A stretch of 64,000 bases of DNA from Curtanaerobium respiraculi (GTDB lineage: Bacteria; Actinomycetota; Coriobacteriia; Coriobacteriales; Eggerthellaceae): the NCBI RefSeq assembly GCF_024609215.1, contig NZ_JANIPD030000003.1, forward strand, positions 1-64,000, read 5' to 3'. Shown one piece after another: positions 9,322 to 18,312 of this stretch. How positions within the stretch are numbered: position 1 is the first letter of the stretch; the number at the start of each line of letters is the position of its first letter. The notes beneath the pieces are model-generated. The model was not told where the DNA came from and searched no databases. It saw only the letters and a list, made by a program, of their open reading frames with translations. Both the position numbers and the translations under genes were made by a program.

Positions 9322-9615
9322 CTACGGGTCCTCGTAATGCGCCCACATGCTCAGCGCCTTGACGGCACCGTCGTACTCGATGCCGTCCTCGGTGAGGGGG
9401 TTCGCGATCACTTCGTAGACGAATCGGTGCTGGATGCTGATTCGGCGGGAATACATGCCCGATAGGTTGCCGACAAGCGCCTCGTATCGAGGGGGATTGC
9501 GGAACGGATCTGCACGGACGATCGCTACGAGCTCCTTCGCCTTGCCGTCGAGCCCGGCCGATTTCAATTTCTTCGCGTCCTTGACGGCACGTTTGGCAAA
9601 CTTCACCAAGTACAT
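9322..9615 (-). CDS. YoeB/Txe family mRNA interferase toxin
   Basis: This is the toxin of a type II toxin-antitoxin pair: a RelE-fold endoribonuclease that cuts mRNA at the ribosome. It starts M-Y-L-V-K-F-A-K-R-A-V-K-D, carries G-M-Y-S-R-R-I and ends in MWAHYEDP, where YoeB homologues have the catalytic HY close to the C-terminus. The 97 residues are slightly longer than E. coli YoeB. It follows its antitoxin after 3 bases on the same strand, so the pair is one operon read leftward. Confidence 0.88.
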   Translation of the reverse strand: MYLVKFAKRAVKDAKKLKSAGLDGKAKELVAIVRADPFRNPPRYEALVGNLSGMYSRRISIQHRFVYEVIANPLTEDGIEYDGAVKALSMWAHYEDP

Positions 9616-9618
9616 GGG

Positions 9619-9870
9619 TTACCAATCCAGCTCGCTCTCGTCGACGCATTCCTCGAGGGATTCCGCGTGGCTTGCCATCAGGGTTTCGACCATGCCGGGA
9701 ATGGAGGCGAGCGCAAGGGTTTCCTCGATGGCGGCCCAGTCGTCTTCTCCGACGAGTACCGCGCCCTTGCCTTTGGTGCTGGTGATGGATACCGGCGTGC
9801 TTTCGGCGTTCACCTGGTCGATGAGCCGATATATGTCCTTGCGAGCCGTCGTAGCGGTAATGGAAGTCAT
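9619..9870 (-). CDS. YefM/Phd family antitoxin
   Basis: This 83-residue protein begins MTSITATTARKDIYRLIDQV, the standard Phd/YefM N-terminal DNA-binding fold, and continues P-V-S-I-T-S-T-K-G-K-G-A-V-L-V. The acidic C-terminal half should wrap the toxin. It is first in the operon, as usual for this class, and it probably represses its own promoter through the inverted repeats at 9890-9938. Confidence 0.9.
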   Translation of the reverse strand: MTSITATTARKDIYRLIDQVNAESTPVSITSTKGKGAVLVGEDDWAAIEETLALASIPGMVETLMASHAESLEECVDESELDW

Positions 9871-9889
9871 GGCGTCTCCAATCCCAAAA

Positions 9890-9938
9890 GCGTACGTTCT
9901 TGTGTACGCTAAAAGATACCGTACGTTCTTGCGTACGT
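9890..9938 (-). promoter_or_regulatory. two GTAC-centred palindromes, likely YefM operator
   Basis: Two near-identical inverted repeats lie just upstream of the antitoxin start: GCGTAC-N8-GTACGC at 9890-9909 and CGTAC-N8-GTACG around 9920-9937, both with the spacer GTTCTTGT/C. E. coli YefM-YoeB binds paired TGTACA-core palindromes, so autoregulation through these sites is a natural inference. Confidence 0.7.
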
Positions 9939-10054
9939 CAATACTGATAGAGACCGGATCGCGAGAGGGCTGGTTGCGGCGAAATGGCTTAGATACCTGT
10001 CAGGGCCCATGCTCGGTTCCATCCATTGAGCTGCAGTTCTTGCTTGTGGCCTTG

Positions 10055-10627
10055 CTACCGCATGAGTCCTTCCACGCCGTGGCAGGTCACGTTGCCGAGC
10101 AGGCGAGCCGCGTCGTCGATCGGGACCTTCTTGCCGTTGCGCACCCATTCGCGGTACCAATCGAACGCCGTCATGCGTATGAAATGCAGCACCAGATCCT
10201 GCTGGTCCACGGGCATCCACCCGAACGGATTCCCTGCATCCCGGTATCGAAGCATTTGCGTTTCGTAGAGCTTGCGTCCGAATCCGTAGTAATTGCGCTT
10301 GAATATAAGCCTTTCGATGTGGGGCGGCAGCTGCGCAAGATAGCGGAAGAAGCGCTGCGCGTGGCCGTCGATATCCTCGGGTGTTTCGGGAGTTTCCTCA
10401 TGGTTTTTGAAATATTCATCGAGGACCCCATTCAGCACCTCGTCGAAAAGCGCGTCGAGCGTCTCGTAATGCAGATAGAAGGTTTTGCGGTTTATTTCCG
10501 CGCGATCCGAAATCGCTTTCACCGTTATCTTGCTCGCGTCCGTCTCGAGTAGCAGCTCCGTGAATGCCCGCCTGATCGCATGCCGCGTGCGTTGCGCCCG
10601 CAGGTCGTTTTTATTCGATTCGCCCAT
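10055..10627 (-). CDS. TetR/AcrR family transcriptional regulator
   Basis: The N-terminal 60 residues contain the TetR helix-turn-helix: TRHAIRRAFTELLLET, ITVKAISDRAEINRKTFYLH. The rest is an all-helical ligand domain of unknown specificity, with DWYREWVRNGKKVP near the end. A longer reading to 10687 exists, but the ATG at 10627 follows GGAGAGG and gives a normal length of 190 residues. It is divergent from oxidoreductase operon 1 (start 10865), separated by 237 bases, so control of that operon is plausible. Confidence 0.9.
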   Translation of the reverse strand: MGESNKNDLRAQRTRHAIRRAFTELLLETDASKITVKAISDRAEINRKTFYLHYETLDALFDEVLNGVLDEYFKNHEETPETPEDIDGHAQRFFRYLAQLPPHIERLIFKRNYYGFGRKLYETQMLRYRDAGNPFGWMPVDQQDLVLHFIRMTAFDWYREWVRNGKKVPIDDAARLLGNVTCHGVEGLMR

Positions 10628-10864
10628 CAGCCTTTCCTCTCCAAAATGCCCACTTCCTCGAAAGCGTGGCGTAAGCCCCTGTCGCAAAAAACTGGGCAGT
10701 GAATGCGGATGCGCACGCTTTTACCCTTCAAGCAGGCGCAACGCCGTCGGGGCAATTCCGTGGGAGAACCCGATAAACATCGCGGAGATTTTACCATCGG
10801 CGGCAGCGCGCGTGAGTGAAAGGTTGGGGGGGAGCGCCCCAAAGGCGAGAATGGGGGAGAAGCG

Positions 10865-13273
10865 ATGCGAGAGAACGTGCAATCGCCTATGACCAGCCGT
10901 CGAGGCTTTGTCAAAGGCATCGCGGCAGGCGCGGCGGGCTTGGCTGCCGCAGGAGCGATGGCCAGTGCATCAGGATGGCTTGCGCCCGCGAAGGCGCATG
11001 CCGAGGCGGAGGAGAAGGTTGCGTACACGTACCATAACGAGCACTGCCTCTGCAACTGCATGCTCGAATGCACGGTGCGCGATGGGCGTCTGATTAAGTT
11101 GGAGCCTCGGCCCAACGAGGACAAGCGGTTCCACAACATCTGCTTGAAGGGCATTTCCGAAATCCAGCACATCTACGGCGAAGCACGCCTGCAACGGCCC
11201 ATGAAGCGCGTGGGAGAGCGCGGCAGCGGCGAGTTCGAAGCGATAACCTGGGACGAGGCATTCCAGATGATCGCCGACAACTTCAAGGGCGCCCAGGAGA
11301 AGTATGGCCGGGAAAGCCTGTGGATCCAATACTCCACCGAGGCGCAGCAGCGGTTCACCCCGCTGCTTTCGAGCGTCCTCGGCGCGCATGCGGGCGGTTT
11401 GAACGGCTACGATATGGGCCAGGGCAACGGCCAGGGCCAGGGCATGGGCTTTTCTGGGATGTTCGCCATGAACACCGTGTGGGAATGGCCGCAGGCGAAG
11501 GTCGTGCTGATGGTGAACCACAACATGGTCGAGACGAGCATGATGTGGTCGCGGGCCATGCTGGACGCCAAGGAAGCCGGCACGAAGATCATCTGCATCG
11601 ACCCCCGCTTCAGCCAGACAGCGGGCAAGGCGAGCCAGTGGGTGAACCTGCGTCCCGGCACCGATCCGGCGTTCTTCCTGGGCATGATCCGCTACATCTT
11701 GGACAAGAAGCTCTACTCAGAGGCGCACTTGCTCGCGCACACGAGCTTCCCCTTCTTGGTGGACGCGGAAACGGGGGAGGTCCTGGGCGACGTCGCGCAG
11801 GCGGAGAACCCGATCTCGGGCCAGATGATGCCGGTCAAGCCCGCTCCGTATGTGTGGGATACGGCTTCCAACGCCGCCGTCCCGTGCAACACACCGGGCG
11901 CTTCGCCTGCATTGCAAGGCACGTTCGCGGTGAACGGCCGCACCTACGTCACCGAATTCACGCGCTTGCTGGAAGAGACGCGGATGTACACGCTCGATTG
12001 GGCGGAAAAAACGTGCGGGGTCGGCGCAGATGTCATCGCGCAGGTCGCCACGGAGTATGCGGAAGGCCCCAGCATCATCGACAACGGCGTCGGCGGCATC
12101 GACAAGTTCGGCAACAACGACATCGCCGGCCACTGCTACGCGCTCATCGCCTCGCTAACGGACAACTACGGCAAGCGCGGAACGGGCATCGGCATATACG
12201 GCTACCATGTGACTCCGTACTCGGTGAACATGGGGCCGTGGCTCCCCACGGCGAATAGGGAGCCCGCCAAGAGCCCGATGGGCTTCTACGATATGGTGCA
12301 GAAGGACGACTCCATTCATGCGGCCATGTTCTTCGGCGACATCCCCACGCAGAAGGCGGCGAACTGGAGCAAGACGCTGGAATGGATCGATTCGCTCGAT
12401 TTCATCTGCCTAGCCGACATCTACCAGAGCAGCGTGACGGATTACGTCGACCTGGTGCTCCCGGTATGCAGCAAGTTCGAATGCGCCGACGAGGTAGGCG
12501 GCGTGAAGTGCGCCAACGGGTACATCCTCGAGAACCAGAAGGTGCTCGACCCGCTGTTCGAGGCGAAGAGCGATTTCTATATCGAAAAAGGCATCGCGGA
12601 AGCGATGGGGCTCGGCGACCTGTATCCCGCCGATGGCGAAGAGTTCGCGCGGGCGATGCTGCAGAGCGGCGATCCCATGACCGAGGGCTTCACTTTGGAG
12701 AAACTCGCCGAAGCGAAGGGCGCCTTGAAGCTGTTGGGCACGGACGATCCGTTAGGTCCCGAGGTGGGGTATACGCTGGGAACGCCGTCCACGCGCCAAG
12801 AGCCGTACTACGAAAACCTGCTTTCATGGGGCCAGGCGTTTCCCGCGTGGGAGGCGCCCAACGAGGCGTATCCCGAGAATCCGCTGCGCGAGAAGTATCC
12901 TCTTGCGTTCACGCAAAGCCGCACCCGCTTCCGCGTTCACTCCGCGTATTCCGGAGCTAACTGGGTGCAGCAGATATTCGAGCCGCATATCGAGATGAAC
13001 CCCGCCGACGCAAAGGCGCGCGGTTTGGAATCCGGCGACAAGGTGGAGGTTTTCAACGACCGCGGCAGTTTCAAGACGAAGCTCCTGGTGAACAACGCGG
13101 TGCGCCCGGAAACCGCCTTCATGGCGGAAAGCACGTATCGGCAGTACCTCGACGGGACGCTCATGCAGAGCGTGACCAACGACACACTGAACCCGCGCGG
13201 CTACGCGTTGAACTTCGGCCCCATGATCCCCTTCAACGATACCCTCATCGATATTAAAAAGGCTGGTGAATAG
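10865..13273 (+). CDS. Tat-exported molybdopterin oxidoreductase, operon 1 catalytic subunit
   Basis: This is a DMSO reductase-family catalytic subunit of 802 residues that should bind bis-MGD and one 4Fe-4S cluster. The N-terminus carries the twin-arginine signal SRRGFVKG followed by an Ala/Gly-rich stretch ending near AHA. The cluster motif is HCLCNCMLEC with a further Cys in ICLKG. The region where family members place the molybdenum ligand reads G-Y-D-M-G-Q-G-N-G, without the Ser of DmsA or the Cys of PsrA, and operon 3 has the same D-M-G-x-G-N-G. It heads a three-gene operon with ferredoxin and NrfD subunits 2 and 12 bases apart. Substrate is unknown. Confidence 0.92.
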   Translation: MRENVQSPMTSRRGFVKGIAAGAAGLAAAGAMASASGWLAPAKAHAEAEEKVAYTYHNEHCLCNCMLECTVRDGRLIKLEPRPNEDKRFHNICLKGISEIQHIYGEARLQRPMKRVGERGSGEFEAITWDEAFQMIADNFKGAQEKYGRESLWIQYSTEAQQRFTPLLSSVLGAHAGGLNGYDMGQGNGQGQGMGFSGMFAMNTVWEWPQAKVVLMVNHNMVETSMMWSRAMLDAKEAGTKIICIDPRFSQTAGKASQWVNLRPGTDPAFFLGMIRYILDKKLYSEAHLLAHTSFPFLVDAETGEVLGDVAQAENPISGQMMPVKPAPYVWDTASNAAVPCNTPGASPALQGTFAVNGRTYVTEFTRLLEETRMYTLDWAEKTCGVGADVIAQVATEYAEGPSIIDNGVGGIDKFGNNDIAGHCYALIASLTDNYGKRGTGIGIYGYHVTPYSVNMGPWLPTANREPAKSPMGFYDMVQKDDSIHAAMFFGDIPTQKAANWSKTLEWIDSLDFICLADIYQSSVTDYVDLVLPVCSKFECADEVGGVKCANGYILENQKVLDPLFEAKSDFYIEKGIAEAMGLGDLYPADGEEFARAMLQSGDPMTEGFTLEKLAEAKGALKLLGTDDPLGPEVGYTLGTPSTRQEPYYENLLSWGQAFPAWEAPNEAYPENPLREKYPLAFTQSRTRFRVHSAYSGANWVQQIFEPHIEMNPADAKARGLESGDKVEVFNDRGSFKTKLLVNNAVRPETAFMAESTYRQYLDGTLMQSVTNDTLNPRGYALNFGPMIPFNDTLIDIKKAGE

Positions 13274-13275
13274 CA

Positions 13276-13893
13276 ATGACGAAACTAGCCATCGTCATCA
13301 AGCAGACGCGCTGCATCGGATGCCATACCTGCTCCCTCGCCTGCAAGATGCAGAATAACGTTCCCGACAACATGCTGTGGAACCGCGTTTTGACCGAGGG
13401 TGCCGACGTGCTGGACGGTGCCGTGGGCACGTACCCGAATCTGTCCCGCTCGTACCTGCCGCTGGCGTGCCAGCACTGCGAGAACCCGGCCTGCCAGAAG
13501 GTGTGCCCGACCGGTGCCACCTACAAGGATGCCTTGGGCCGCGTGGAGATCGACTACGACAAGTGCATCGGCTGCCGCATGTGCATGGCCGCCTGTCCGT
13601 ACAACGCCCGCACGTTCAACTGGAACGAGCCGGTGCGCTCGACCGGGTTCAACTACGGTGATGCGGATGTCCCGGTCCGTATCAAGGGCGTGATGGAGAA
13701 GTGCACGTTGTGCGCCGAGCGAACCGATAAGGGGCTCCAGCCCATGTGTGTCGAATGTTGCCCGGCGGATGCGCGCATATTCGGCGATTTGGACGATCCG
13801 GAGTCCGACGTGTCCCAACTGCTGCGCGAGGACGGCTGTTATCAACTTCTCGCCGAGAAGCAGACGAACCCGCAAGTCCACTACATCCGCTAG
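13276..13893 (+). CDS. four-cluster 4Fe-4S ferredoxin subunit (DmsB/NrfC type), operon 1
   Basis: The protein passes electrons between the membrane anchor and the catalytic subunit. Four cysteine groups are visible: CIGCHTCSLAC, CQHCENPACQKVCP, CIGCRMCMAACP and CTLCAERTDKG followed by CVECCP. With 205 residues and no signal peptide it probably rides out with its Tat-exported partner. Its start lies 2 bases after the catalytic gene's stop. The segment around the third cluster is almost base-for-base identical to the matching part of the operon 3 ferredoxin gene. Confidence 0.95.
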   Translation: MTKLAIVIKQTRCIGCHTCSLACKMQNNVPDNMLWNRVLTEGADVLDGAVGTYPNLSRSYLPLACQHCENPACQKVCPTGATYKDALGRVEIDYDKCIGCRMCMAACPYNARTFNWNEPVRSTGFNYGDADVPVRIKGVMEKCTLCAERTDKGLQPMCVECCPADARIFGDLDDPESDVSQLLREDGCYQLLAEKQTNPQVHYIR

Positions 13894-13905
13894 GAGGTGC
13901 CGAAA

Positions 13906-15078
13906 ATGAATCAAACAAGTTCCAGGGCAGCCAAGCCCGTCATGGTCGTATGTGGGGCGCTTGCCGCCGTCGCTTTCGGATGCTGGGTGTATCAGCAGGT
14001 CATGGGCCTTTCGATCACCGGGATGAGCAATCTTGTCTCATGGGGAACGTACATTTGCATGTTCATGTTCTTCGTGGGGCTTTCCGCGGGAGGGCTGATC
14101 GTGGCGAGCAGCGCGAGCGTGTTCAACATCAAACCATTCAAGGCGATCGCCAAACCCGCCATCCTGCTTTCCACGGTGTGCATCTGCGCCGCCGGTGCGT
14201 TCATCCTGCTCGACCTGGGCGGCATCGTGCGCATCTGGCGCATCCTCACCGGCCCGAACCCCAGCAGCCCGCTGGTGTGGGATATGACGGTCATCACAAT
14301 CTACCTGGTCATGAATCTGGTGTACATCTATCTGTACACGCGCAAGAACCCCGATCATCGCAAGCAGAAGATCGCCAGCTTCATCGCGCTGCCCGTCGCC
14401 ATCCTCGTGCACAGCGTGACCGCTTGGATCTTCGGTCTGCAGATCGGCCGCGAATGGTACAGCTCCATCATGGCGCCGCTGTTCGTCGCGAGCGCTTTGG
14501 ATAGCGGGCTTGCCTTGCTGCTCATCGTGATGGCCTTGCTGGAAAAATTCGATGTGTTCAAGGTGGACGGGGATCTGATCGCTGACCTGGCCGGCCTGCT
14601 GTGCGTGTTCATCGCCGTCGACGGGTACATGGTGGGATGCGAGATCCTTACCATGGCGTATCCGGGCGGCAGCTATGGCGACTACCTCGCCATGTTGGCG
14701 ACCGGTCCCACCGCGCCGTTCTTCTGGTTCGAGATCATCGCCGGCGTCATCATCCCCTTCGTGATGCTCGCGCCGCGCGCGAACCGGCGGAGGACCGGGC
14801 TGATGATCGTCGCCTGCGCCCTTAACGTGCTGGGCGTGTTCTGCAAGCGCGTGTGGCTTCTGTTCACCGGTTTCCAGGTGCCCAACGTGCAGGGGGCGGA
14901 AGGCGTGACCGTCGGCAACGTTAACTTGGTCGGCGACACCGCTTATGCGCAGTTCGGCAGCTACATGCCGACGCTGCCCGAGATCATGATCGTCGTGGGC
15001 GTCATCGCCGCCTGCGTATTGGCATACATGCTGCTCGCCCGCCGCGTGTGCGATGCGGGAGCGCCTGCGGAAGGGTAG
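13906..15078 (+). CDS. NrfD/PsrC-type membrane anchor, operon 1
   Basis: This is a polytopic quinone-reactive membrane subunit of 390 residues with roughly nine to ten hydrophobic segments. Typical motifs are GLSAGGLIVAS near residue 60 and VHSVTAWIFGLQIGREWY in the middle. It ends the operon. A GTG at 13897 is in frame, but the ATG at 13906 follows AGGAGG by 9 bases and is preferred. Its closest relative in this window is the anchor of operon 3. Confidence 0.93.
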   Translation: MNQTSSRAAKPVMVVCGALAAVAFGCWVYQQVMGLSITGMSNLVSWGTYICMFMFFVGLSAGGLIVASSASVFNIKPFKAIAKPAILLSTVCICAAGAFILLDLGGIVRIWRILTGPNPSSPLVWDMTVITIYLVMNLVYIYLYTRKNPDHRKQKIASFIALPVAILVHSVTAWIFGLQIGREWYSSIMAPLFVASALDSGLALLLIVMALLEKFDVFKVDGDLIADLAGLLCVFIAVDGYMVGCEILTMAYPGGSYGDYLAMLATGPTAPFFWFEIIAGVIIPFVMLAPRANRRRTGLMIVACALNVLGVFCKRVWLLFTGFQVPNVQGAEGVTVGNVNLVGDTAYAQFGSYMPTLPEIMIVVGVIAACVLAYMLLARRVCDAGAPAEG

Positions 15079-15135
15079 GGGCCTACGGGCCGGTCCGGGA
15101 GCTCCTGGCGTCCCTTGGGACGCCCCGTTCCGCTT

Positions 15136-15172
15136 GTTGCCCCTGGAAGATAATCAATCTTCCAGGGGCAAC
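15136..15172. repeat. 16-bp perfect inverted repeat, 5-nt loop
   Basis: GTTGCCCCTGGAAGAT and its exact complement are separated by AATCA, 58 bases after the end of operon 1. No T-run follows on either side, so it is a strong stem-loop at the operon end (a 3' stabiliser or a protein site) rather than a typical intrinsic terminator. Confidence 0.75.
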
Positions 15173-15220
15173 TGCGTTCCACTGCTTCAAAAGCGTTCAC
15201 TTGATTTTTTCGCATACAGC

Positions 15221-15249
15221 AAAAAAATGGGCCAGACGGGCTGGCCCAT
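15221..15249 (-). terminator. intrinsic terminator for the GH30 gene
   Basis: On the minus strand ATGGGCCAG-CCCGT-CTGGCCCAT is followed by seven T. It is downstream of the minus-strand glycosidase gene and fits rho-independent termination. Confidence 0.8.
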
Positions 15250-15429
15250 GTACATAAGGTGTTCAGAGGGTCCCAAGGAGCGTCAGCGGCTCCCGGACTC
15301 TTCTGCGTTGGTTTGTGCTGCAGCCGGATCGAGTCCGGCGCTCGCGGTGCGCCGCGTGCTTGGATCCTGCTTCCGATCGGATGGCTTCGATTCGAGCCGA
15401 TCGCAGGCGTTTCGCGTCCTATTCCCACG

Positions 15430-15527
15430 TGGCGGACAGTATGCTGTGTGCGGGAAGGTTCGGTTCTCTTCCCTCATGCGCCTTTCCATCCCTACTTCCA
15501 CATGGCGGACAGTATGCTGTGTGCGGG
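15430..15527. repeat. 25-bp direct repeat duplicating the GH30 3' end
   Basis: The 25-mer TGGCGGACAGTATGCTGTGT followed by GCGGG occurs at 15430-15454 and 15503-15527, 73 bases apart. The second copy encodes the final residues PAHSILSAM of the glycosidase; the first lies just past its stop. The remaining gap 15079-15491 holds no recognisable gene. Confidence 0.8.
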
Positions 15528-16820
15528 GGATGCGATCTGCCACAGGCGATCTCCGTCGGTGAGGCCGAAATCGATGTCGTCGCCGGTGCGGTTGAGCGCG
15601 ACGAAACCGCGTGTGTCATCGGGATTGATGACGGCGAGCGTCTCCAAGCGGGATGTGAAGCTGCTGCATGCGCACACGCGGGCGCGCGGCTGGATGAAGC
15701 GCGTCAGATGGCGTAGGTACGAGAACGCAAGCGCGTCGCGCAATTCGCCCGATCGGCGATCGAGCATCAACGGCGCATCGCAGAAATTCCCCACGTAGGT
15801 GGGCCCGCCCGTCTCGTCGAGGAGGATGTTCCAATCCAGGCAGGCATTGGCACCAGCCCGGATATCCCCCAGCCATTCATGCGCGTACTTTTCCGCATGG
15901 ACGAGCGCACGCGACTCGTCGAAATCGCTGTACTCCATACACCCTTCGGTGAGGATCAAATCGGCGGCGGGATAGCAGCGTCGCACCTCGCGCACTGCCT
16001 CGAAATGGTCGCCCGAATAGATGTGGAACGCCATGCCCGCGAAGGCGTGCGATCCCTTCGGGCTTCCCAGGTAGGCATCCGCCCGGTCAAGCAAGCGCTC
16101 TTTGTTATGATCCCAGCCCAGGATGCGCACGTGCTCCAAGCCGGCGGCATCCAATACCGGGCGTAGGAACCGCGCCGCAAAGGCGAGCTCGGATTCGGCG
16201 GTGTAGCGGCACGAGTCCCACGGTGCGGAGAAGTGCGGTTCATTTTGCACGGTCACGCGGCCGATGTCGATGCCGTGGTCGCGAAAGCCCAGCAGCGCCA
16301 GCGCCACCATCATCGCCCAGTTCTGGTAATGCTTTTTGCGCAGGCTTCCGCCGGCTTGGCGAATGCGGGTGCTTTTCATGAATGCGGGAGGGCTCCAGGG
16401 GCTGGCGATGAATTGCACGGCCGGATTGACCTGCTGAATGCGTTTGAGCAGGGGGATCACGTATTCAAGTTCGTGGGCGATGGTGAACTTCGCGAAGCCT
16501 GTGTCCGCCGGGTCGCTTTCGTATTCATAGGGTGCCAACGTGAAATCGCAGCTTTGCAACGCGATGCGCACCATGTTGTAGCGGCTGCCTTGTTCGCTGA
16601 AGCATTGCTGCAAGAACTCATTTTGCCGCGAAGCGTCCATACGGGCGAACGTGACGGCGGATGCTTCCGTGATCGCCCCGCCGAATCCCCAGACCATGTG
16701 CCGCTGGTGGTGCGGGTACACGCGGACAAGTTCGCCCTCGCGCCCGCCCAGCTTGACGAAATGCGCCGTCTTCTCCGCCATTCGCTCGGTTTCGCTGCTC
16801 AGGAAATAGAGCATCGGCAT
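15492..16820 (-). CDS. glycoside hydrolase family 30 (glucosylceramidase-like)
   Basis: This 442-residue enzyme resembles GH30 beta-glycosidases with a TIM barrel and a C-terminal beta-domain. It shows WGFGGAITEASA near residue 43, FIASPWSPPAFMK, the acid/base glutamate in VTVQNEPHFSAPWDSC near residue 194 and the nucleophile in LILTEGCMEYS near 289. The C-terminus PAHSILSAMWK resembles the usual family end. No signal peptide is seen, so it is probably cytoplasmic. No sugar transporter or other carbohydrate gene is nearby, and Eggerthellaceae are generally described as asaccharolytic, so its role is unclear. A terminator lies at 15221-15249. Confidence 0.88.
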   Translation of the reverse strand: MPMLYFLSSETERMAEKTAHFVKLGGREGELVRVYPHHQRHMVWGFGGAITEASAVTFARMDASRQNEFLQQCFSEQGSRYNMVRIALQSCDFTLAPYEYESDPADTGFAKFTIAHELEYVIPLLKRIQQVNPAVQFIASPWSPPAFMKSTRIRQAGGSLRKKHYQNWAMMVALALLGFRDHGIDIGRVTVQNEPHFSAPWDSCRYTAESELAFAARFLRPVLDAAGLEHVRILGWDHNKERLLDRADAYLGSPKGSHAFAGMAFHIYSGDHFEAVREVRRCYPAADLILTEGCMEYSDFDESRALVHAEKYAHEWLGDIRAGANACLDWNILLDETGGPTYVGNFCDAPLMLDRRSGELRDALAFSYLRHLTRFIQPRARVCACSSFTSRLETLAVINPDDTRGFVALNRTGDDIDFGLTDGDRLWQIASPAHSILSAMWK

Positions 16821-16933
16821 CCTCCGCCCCGATCCGTGACCTCGTGTATATATTCGCCGCCCTCTTGCTCGCAGAAAAAGGCACGTGTGCTTTGCAGTTG
16901 CTGCAAGATGCGGGAATGCGACATGTACGGGGC

Positions 16934-17530
16934 TTACAGAGCGTCGAGCGCCGATGCCATTTTAGACATGGTCAGGCGGCCCGGCGTGTAGCTGATCATC
17001 GAGCCGTCGGCCCCGATGATGGCGGTGGTGGGAAGACCGCTCACCTGATAGTCGGCCAACCCGTTGTGGTCGGTATCGTAGTAGACGGGGAAGGTGTAGC
17101 CGTGCTCGGAGATGTAGGCGGCGCCCGATTCCGCTTCGCCGTTCTTGTCCGCTACGTTGACGATGGCAAATTGGACCTTGCCTCCGTATTCCTCGTAGAG
17201 CTTTTGCAGGTCGTCCATTTCGTCCAGGCAGTACGGGCACCATGTTGCCCAGAAATTCACCACCATCGGCTTGCCGTCTGCAATGTTCTTCAGGGTGGTC
17301 TGCGTGCCATCTGCTGCGTACACCGTGCTGCTGGGGGCGGTGACGGTTTTCGACGAGCTTGATTTCGCGGCGGTGCCCGATTGGCTGCCCGCGGTCGAGG
17401 ATGTGCTCGAAGGCGCCATTTGCGGGGAGGCGTTCTGCTGGGAGAGCGCGGAATACGCTGTGGCGGCAAGCGCAATGACGACGACGAATACCGCGATGAT
17501 TATGAGCGCTTTCTTCTTACTCGTATTCAT
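16934..17530 (-). CDS. membrane-anchored TlpA-like thiol-disulfide oxidoreductase
   Basis: The N-terminus has one membrane anchor (about residues 8-28), then a Ser/Thr/Ala-rich linker to about residue 65, then a thioredoxin fold with the redox motif WATWCPYCLDEM and the cis-proline loop GLPTTAIIG. It should reduce disulfides outside the membrane, for example apocytochrome or exported enzymes. It lies 25 bases downstream of ccdA on the same strand; CcdA would supply its electrons. Length of 198 residues is normal. Confidence 0.93.
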   Translation of the reverse strand: MNTSKKKALIIIAVFVVVIALAATAYSALSQQNASPQMAPSSTSSTAGSQSGTAAKSSSSKTVTAPSSTVYAADGTQTTLKNIADGKPMVVNFWATWCPYCLDEMDDLQKLYEEYGGKVQFAIVNVADKNGEAESGAAYISEHGYTFPVYYDTDHNGLADYQVSGLPTTAIIGADGSMISYTPGRLTMSKMASALDAL

Positions 17531-17555
17531 GGGGAATCTCCTTGACGGGGGGTGG

Positions 17556-18233
17556 TTACACGGGGATGATCGTTGCCAGCATCGTCATCTGGCCGGTCAT
17601 CATCATGATACCGACGATGACGAGCAGGCCGCCGCAAATGCGGTTGATGGCGGTGTAATGCCGTTTGATGAAATCGAAGGCGCCGGACAGCGCATCGATT
17701 GCCAGCGCGCAGATGACGAAGGGGATTCCCAGACCGGCGGAGTAGGCCAGCAGCAGGGCGGCGCCATGGAGCGCTTCGCCCGACGTGCCGGCCAAAAGCA
17801 ATGCCGAGCCTAGGTACACGCCCACGCAGGGGGTCCAGCCGATGGCGAAGACGATGCCGAACAGCACGGCGGGGAAGAACCCCGTCGGCGCGATGCGGCT
17901 GCGAGGTTTCAGCGTGCGGTTCAGCAGGTCGATCTTCAACACGCCCATGAACGAGAGTCCGAATAGGATGACGATTGCCCCGCAGACGATGTTCACGACA
18001 AGGGCGTGGCGTGCCACGAGCCCGCCGAGCAGCCCCGCGGAGATGCCAAGAATTTCAAACACGATGGTGAATCCGAGCACGAAGCCGAGCGCGCAGATGA
18101 GGGTTCGCTTGCCGGAGCCGCCGTGCTCTTCGGCCGTCCCGGCGAAGTATGCCAGATAGGCCGGCAGCATGGGCAGCAGGCACGGGCTGATGAAGGTGAT
18201 GATGCCCTCGAGGAATGTGATCAAGTAATCCAT
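17556..18233 (-). CDS. ccdA: CcdA-type thiol-disulfide transporter
   Basis: This six-helix membrane protein carries reducing equivalents from cytoplasmic thioredoxin to extracytoplasmic TlpA-like proteins. The two reactive cysteines are visible in FISPCLLPMLPAYLAYF and FAIGWTPCVGVYLGS. The start at 18233 gives 225 residues, the normal size. The frame stays open to 18440, but the extra N-terminal part reads as repeated W-P-P-L-A-S-P translated from the low-complexity repeat and is rejected. It forms an operon with the TlpA gene. Confidence 0.93.
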   Translation of the reverse strand: MDYLITFLEGIITFISPCLLPMLPAYLAYFAGTAEEHGGSGKRTLICALGFVLGFTIVFEILGISAGLLGGLVARHALVVNIVCGAIVILFGLSFMGVLKIDLLNRTLKPRSRIAPTGFFPAVLFGIVFAIGWTPCVGVYLGSALLLAGTSGEALHGAALLLAYSAGLGIPFVICALAIDALSGAFDFIKRHYTAINRICGGLLVIVGIMMMTGQMTMLATIIPV

Positions 18234-18312
18234 GGCTGGGAGTATAGCGTCCCTGCGCGGGAAGTCCCGAGCGTTTACCGTTTCGTTTCCCTCCGAAGAG
18301 CACGCTGGAGCT

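Noticed and set aside
10865-15078. Operon 1 as a catechol dehydroxylase locus
   Set aside because: Known gut catechol dehydroxylases belong to the same superfamily, but nothing in this sequence alone separates that role from other reductases, so no substrate is claimed.
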